The position numbers and the translations under genes were made by a program. A stretch of DNA of 18,151 nucleotides from Scatocola faecipullorum. GTDB taxonomy: Bacteria; Pseudomonadota; Alphaproteobacteria; RF32; CAG-239. How positions within the stretch are numbered: position 1 is the stretch's first letter; each line of letters opens with the position of its first letter. Location of the stretch: contig DVNC01000056.1 of assembly GCA_018714685.1 (NCBI GenBank), forward strand, positions 1 through 18,151, given 5' to 3'. Of this stretch, positions 14,377 to 18,151 are shown in pieces. The notes beneath the pieces are model-generated. The model made no database searches, was not told where the DNA came from, and saw only the letters and a list, made by a program, of their open reading frames with translations.

Positions 14377-17300
14377 ATGTTTTCCAAGTTCTTCATCGAG
14401 CGGCCGATTTTTGCGACCGTTATTTCGCTGGTGATTATCTTAGCCGGATTGGTTTCGATAAAGGTTCTGCCGATTGAACAGTATCCGAGCATCGTTCCGA
14501 CGGAAATTCAGATTTCGGCCACCTATCCGGGAGCCACGGCCGAAGTTTTGGCCGATACCGTTGCCGCGCCGATTGAGCAGGAATTGAACGGCGTCAAAAA
14601 TATGATTTACATGTATTCGACCGCCACCTCTCAGGGATATCTGACAATCGGTGCCGTGTTTGACATCGGAACCGACCCCGATCAGGCGACAATCGACGTC
14701 AACAACAAAGTACAGATGGCAACGCCTAAACTGCCGAGCGAAGTAACCAAACAAGGTGTCACCGTGCAGGAAAAATCGAACTCGATTTTGCAGGTTGTGA
14801 CCATGCGCTCCACCAGCAAGCGTTATGATACGGTTTTTGTTTCCAACTATGCCTTGCTGAACGTTCTGGATGAATTGAAACGAATCAAGGGTGTCAGCGA
14901 TGCCTCGCTGTTTGCTTCGCAGGATTATTCGATGCGCATTTGGCTGAGCCCGGATAAATTGGCCGATTACAACCTGACCCCTCAGGACGTGATTGCCGCC
15001 ATTCAGGAGCAGAACTCCCAGTTCGCCGCCGGACAGTTTGGCCAGGAACCGATGGATGAATATCTGGCCTATACTTATTCGGTCAACACCAAAGGACGTC
15101 TGGTTGACGAAAAAGAATTCGGCGACATTATTCTCCGCAGCGATGAAAAGGGCGGTATGCTCCGCCTGAAAGACGTTGCCCGTATCGAACTCGGCGCACA
15201 GGATTACAGCGTGTCTTCCAAATTTAACGGCGAAGATGCGGTTGCATTTGCAATTTATCTGCAGTCAAACGCTAATGCTCTCGATACTGCCGCCGCGGTC
15301 AGAGACAAATTAGAAGAACTTTCCAAACGTTTCCCGGAAGGAATTGTTTATGAAATTCCGTATGATACGACTTTATTCGTTAAACAGTCCATCAACGAAG
15401 TGGTTCACACTTTTATGGAAGCGGTGGTTCTGGTTATTCTCGTCGTTTATCTCTTTTTGCAGAATATGCGGGCGACGCTGATTCCGATTCTGGCGGTTCC
15501 TGTATCGATTATCGGTGCATTCGCAGGTATGTACGCTTTGGGCTTTTCAATTAACCTGCTGACGCTTTTCGGTCTGATTCTGGCTATCGGTATCGTGGTG
15601 GATGATGCGATTATCGTGCTGGAAAACGTTGAACGCCTGATGGACGAGGAGGGGCTTTCGCCGAAAGAAGCGGCCATCAAATCAATGGAAGAAGTTTCCG
15701 GCCCGGTTGTTGCCGTTGCTCTGGTTTTGGCCTCGGTGTTTATTCCGATTGCCTTTTTAGGCGGCATGACCGGTGTTATGTATAAGCAATTTTCGGTAAC
15801 CATTGCCGTTTCTGTGTTGATTTCGGCGCTGGTTGCGTTGACTTTGACCCCGTCGCTCTGCGCGCTGATTATCAAACGCAGAACTAAAAAAGAAGAACCG
15901 CACGGTTTCTTCAAATGGTTCGACGACTTTTTCCAGAAAATTACCGATATCTATCTGGCGGTGGTTCGTTTCTTCCTCAATAACCGTAAAACCGCGGTTT
16001 TGGGATATACGGCGATTATTGCCAGCATTATCTGGATGTTTAAGCTTATTCCGGGCGGTTTGGTGCCGATGGAAGATATGGGCTCGCTGTTAATGGCTTA
16101 TGATATGCCGGCGGCCGCCTCCTTGCAGCGAACCGAAAAAATGACCGACGAGGTCTCCAAACTGTTGTTGGAGAACCCCAATGTCGAGAGTTTGACGACG
16201 GTTAACGGCTTTAATATGCTGTCCTCCAGCCAAAACACTTATTCAGGCATCAGCTTTATTACCCTGAAAGACTGGAACCTGCGTAAAGCGGCTACGCAAA
16301 GTGCAGATACCCTGAGTCAGGTTTTCACCGGCTATGGAATGAGCCAGCCCGAAGGCATCGGCTATGCGTTCAGTATGCCGCCGATTATGGGTATGAGCAC
16401 GACCGGCGGTTTTGAAGCCTATATCCAAAACCGTGCCGGCCATACGCCGCAGGAACTGATGGCCGAAACTCAGAAGTTTGTTGAAGCAGCCAATAAAAAC
16501 CCTGCTTTGAGCAATGTCCGTACTACTTTTTCGGTTTCGACCCCGCAGTACCAAATTGATTTGGACCGGGAAAAAGCCCGGGTAATGAATGTGTCGATTG
16601 ATGCGATTTATACCGTTATGCAGTCCACTTTCGGCAATGTTTACGTTAATGACTTCACCTATCAGGGGCGCAATTTCCGCGTAACGGTTCAGTCCGAGGC
16701 CAAATTCCGCCGCACGCCGGATGATTTGCGTTATGTTTACGTCAAGTCTAATGACGGGCAGCTGGTTCCGTTGTCAACACTGATAAAAGTCAAACGCGTT
16801 ACCGGCCCTGAACTGATTAACCGTCTGAACATTTTCCCCGCTGCCAAAGTAATGGGCGATCCGGCTCCGGGATATTCTTCCGGTCAGGCGATTGCCGCAA
16901 TGGATGAAACTGCGGATGCTGTCTTGGATAAGGATTATTCGCTTGCCTGGATCGGTTCAGCTTTTCAGGAAAAACAGACCGGCGGCGCGTCCAGTCAGGC
17001 GTTTATCTTCGGTATCATCATGGTCTTCCTGATTCTGTCGGCGCAATATGAAAAGTGGTCACTGCCGATGGTTGTCATCCTGTCCGTTCCTTTTGCCGTC
17101 AGCGGTGCGCTTTTGGCAACATTGCTCCGCGGAACTCAGAACGACCTTTATTTCCAGGTCGGTTTGGTTACCTTGATTGGTTTGGCCGCGAAAAACGCCA
17201 TTCTGATTGTCGAATTTGCCGTTATGCAGGTTCAAGCCGGTCTGAGTTATGCCAATGCGGCAATTGAGGCGGCCAAGCTGCGTTTCCGCCCGATTGTCAT

Positions 17301-17553
17301 GACTTCTCTGGCCTTTACGCTCGGCGTTGTACCTTTGGCAACCAGTACCGGCGCCGGAGCTGCCAGCCGCCATGCGATTGGTACCGGTTTAATCGGCGGT
17401 ATGCTAATGTCAACCTTCGTTGCGACCTTGTTTGTCCCGATGATGTTTGCCATTATCGGCGAAACCTTTGATGAAGAGAACATTGCCCGCCGCAAAATCA
17501 AAAAACGGGCAATCAAAAAAGGCCGCCCATTGCTGAAAGACAAGCGGAACTGA
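14377..17553 (+). CDS. RND multidrug efflux pump, inner-membrane subunit (AcrB/MexB-type, HAE1)
   Basis: Proton-driven trimeric pump that captures hydrophobic and amphiphilic drugs from the periplasm and inner membrane. The 1058 residues match the AcrB length. The N-terminus MFSKFFIERPIFATVISLVIILAGL is the classic first helix (residues 1-25). Two homologous halves each have a large periplasmic loop. The proton relay is intact: Asp409 and Asp410 in GIVVDDAIIVLENVER and Lys939 in GLAAKNAILIVEFA. The C-terminal tail is basic (KIKKRAIKKGR). The Shine-Dalgarno GAGAGGGA lies 7 nt before the ATG. It is co-transcribed with the adaptor and ends at a strong terminator. The outer-membrane channel gene is not in the window. 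Intact key residues suggest a working pump; substrates are unknown. Confidence 0.96.
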   Translation: MFSKFFIERPIFATVISLVIILAGLVSIKVLPIEQYPSIVPTEIQISATYPGATAEVLADTVAAPIEQELNGVKNMIYMYSTATSQGYLTIGAVFDIGTDPDQATIDVNNKVQMATPKLPSEVTKQGVTVQEKSNSILQVVTMRSTSKRYDTVFVSNYALLNVLDELKRIKGVSDASLFASQDYSMRIWLSPDKLADYNLTPQDVIAAIQEQNSQFAAGQFGQEPMDEYLAYTYSVNTKGRLVDEKEFGDIILRSDEKGGMLRLKDVARIELGAQDYSVSSKFNGEDAVAFAIYLQSNANALDTAAAVRDKLEELSKRFPEGIVYEIPYDTTLFVKQSINEVVHTFMEAVVLVILVVYLFLQNMRATLIPILAVPVSIIGAFAGMYALGFSINLLTLFGLILAIGIVVDDAIIVLENVERLMDEEGLSPKEAAIKSMEEVSGPVVAVALVLASVFIPIAFLGGMTGVMYKQFSVTIAVSVLISALVALTLTPSLCALIIKRRTKKEEPHGFFKWFDDFFQKITDIYLAVVRFFLNNRKTAVLGYTAIIASIIWMFKLIPGGLVPMEDMGSLLMAYDMPAAASLQRTEKMTDEVSKLLLENPNVESLTTVNGFNMLSSSQNTYSGISFITLKDWNLRKAATQSADTLSQVFTGYGMSQPEGIGYAFSMPPIMGMSTTGGFEAYIQNRAGHTPQELMAETQKFVEAANKNPALSNVRTTFSVSTPQYQIDLDREKARVMNVSIDAIYTVMQSTFGNVYVNDFTYQGRNFRVTVQSEAKFRRTPDDLRYVYVKSNDGQLVPLSTLIKVKRVTGPELINRLNIFPAAKVMGDPAPGYSSGQAIAAMDETADAVLDKDYSLAWIGSAFQEKQTGGASSQAFIFGIIMVFLILSAQYEKWSLPMVVILSVPFAVSGALLATLLRGTQNDLYFQVGLVTLIGLAAKNAILIVEFAVMQVQAGLSYANAAIEAAKLRFRPIVMTSLAFTLGVVPLATSTGAGAASRHAIGTGLIGGMLMSTFVATLFVPMMFAIIGETFDEENIARRKIKKRAIKKGRPLLKDKRN

Positions 17554-17579
17554 AAAGAGCCCTCCGGGGCTCTTTTTTT
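17553..17579 (+). terminator. Terminator of the RND efflux operon
   Basis: AAAAGAGCCC (17553-17562) pairs with GGGCTCTTTT (17567-17576) around a TCCG loop and is followed by further T to 17579. It begins at the last base of the stop codon. Confidence 0.9.
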
Positions 17580-17714
17580 ATGGTAAAATTTAACTAAAGT
17601 CTTTGTCATTGCTTACTTCAGGGCTGTTATTCTATACAGTCATTGCTTTTCTTCCTCTAAGCAGTCATTGTTCTGCCTTTCTCTCCCTTGTCATTGCCGG
17701 CACCTCTCTCTGTC

Positions 17715-17737
17715 ATTACCCGACTTGATCGGGTAAT
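17715..17737 (+). repeat. REP-like palindrome 1 (CTTGA loop)
   Basis: ATTACCCGA (17715-17723) and TCGGGTAAT (17729-17737) form a perfect 9 bp stem around CTTGA. It is preceded by GTC and followed by CTC, in the pattern of common alphaproteobacterial intergenic repeats. Confidence 0.8.
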
Positions 17738-17763
17738 CTCTTTGCCGCTGCCGCCAATTTTCC

Positions 17764-17790
17764 GGATGCCTCGGTCAAGCCGGAGCATCC
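17764..17790 (-). repeat. REP-like palindrome 2, inverted orientation (TCAAG loop)
   Basis: GGATGCCTCGG (17764-17774) pairs with CCGGAGCATCC (17780-17790), with one mismatch and one wobble, around TCAAG. The loop is the reverse complement of CTTGA, so this unit is in the opposite orientation to the other two. Confidence 0.75.
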
Positions 17791-17818
17791 ATTTATTACC
17801 CACTTCCTCTCAGCAGTC

Positions 17819-17841
17819 ATGCCCCGGCTTGACCGGGGCAT
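17819..17841 (+). repeat. REP-like palindrome 3 (CTTGA loop)
   Basis: ATGCCCCGG (17819-17827) and CCGGGGCAT (17833-17841) form a perfect 9 bp stem around CTTGA. It is preceded by GTC and followed by CTC as in palindrome 1, with different but compensating stem bases. Confidence 0.8.
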
Positions 17842-18090
17842 CTCCCGGCTTTTCCCTTGTCACCTATTGCCTCACCCGCCGGGAACAGCCAGACCGGGCA
17901 ATCGGAATTCGCTCGTTCCGCGTGAATAAACTGCCGCGGGAGGGTGTTGTCATTCCATAGTAAAAACCATGCTGTTTTTAATCTGACATTTCTTCGGGTA
18001 CGACCAGTTGAAAACAGGCGAAACACTATTAAATCTAAGCAGTACCGCGTAGAAGGAATAGCCAAAAAATCTTGTGAGGTTAATAAATTA

Positions 18091-18119
18091 TTGACACTAG
18101 CCCTCTCTTGTGGCATTCT
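18091..18119 (+). promoter_or_regulatory. Candidate promoter for a gene beyond the window
   Basis: A perfect TTGACA (18091-18096) is followed after 17 bp by CATTCT (18114-18119), preceded by TGG as an extended -10. The -10 itself is weak. The arrangement resembles the promoter at 9114-9142. The window ends 32 bp later with GAGAGGTG, which could be a Shine-Dalgarno. Confidence 0.35.
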
Positions 18120-18151
18120 GTAAGTGATATGGTTTCAGTTATAGAGAGGTG

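Larger units (their letters stand above)
17580..18151. other. Gene-free right end with a palindromic repeat array
   Basis: No convincing gene is seen in this 572 bp. The left two thirds hold three palindromes (annotated separately) and repeated GTCATTG-like words at 17605, 17639, 17664, 17690, 17712, 17816 and 17949. A degenerate 18 bp copy pair also occurs (17653-17670 and 17805-17822, 15 matches). The right part (about 17960-18090) shows no feature that I can name, then a promoter-like site at 18091. Confidence 0.6.

Noticed and set aside
17688..18116. Reading frames on both strands in the right-end region (90 and 99 codons)
   Set aside because: Both run through the palindromic repeats, lack ribosome sites, and contain the low-complexity peptides that such repeats give when translated.

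Overview
The window most likely comes from an alphaproteobacterium of moderate GC content, possibly an uncultured host- or gut-associated lineage (the lineage is a guess). The main reasons are the uvrA / ssb / gyrA cluster, which I recall as a common alphaproteobacterial gene order, a UvrA whose first zinc finger has the CPVSG form that I associate with this class, and palindromic GTCAT...CTTGA...repeats at the right end of the type widespread in alphaproteobacterial intergenic DNA.

Layout. 1-840: 3' end of a large cysteine-containing DUF1566-like protein, separated from uvrA by a perfect bidirectional terminator. 871-3681 (-): uvrA. 3845-4963 (+): a solitary periplasmic substrate-binding protein of the branched-chain amino acid type, inserted between uvrA and ssb. 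5035-5505 (+): ssb. 5554-5820 (-): a small HTH-like protein preceded by a conspicuous structured leader or small RNA (about 5852-5970, minus strand) with its own plausible promoter. 6222-9038 (+): gyrA, with a quinolone-insensitive-looking QRDR. 9195-9914 and 9982-10713 (+): two uncharacterised proteins, the second distantly YdcF/DUF218-like. 10781-12265 and 12350-12958 (both -): an arginine/agmatine antiporter and a pyruvoyl-dependent arginine decarboxylase, matching the AaxC/AaxB pair known from chlamydiae. 13178-14344 and 14377-17553 (+): periplasmic adaptor and inner-membrane pump of an RND multidrug efflux system. 17580-18151: gene-free DNA with an array of palindromic repeats and a promoter-like site that may serve a gene beyond the window.

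How the genes work together. uvrA, ssb and gyrA are DNA maintenance genes, each with its own transcription signals. The decarboxylase and antiporter form one operon: arginine is imported, decarboxylated using a proton, and agmatine is exported, giving acid resistance, proton motive force, or arginine depletion of the surroundings. The adaptor and pump form a second operon transcribed away from it across a 219 bp divergent spacer; no outer-membrane channel is present in the window.

The most unusual signal is the minus-strand element at 5852-5970. Two long perfect pairings (11 and 9 bp) close a rod-like structure whose predicted 5' end coincides with a promoter's expected start point. A third copy of one pairing arm overlaps the Shine-Dalgarno of the HTH gene, so mutually exclusive folds are possible. 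It could be a cis-acting riboregulator or a free-standing small RNA. I do not recognise it as a known family, and all of this is read by eye without folding or database searches.
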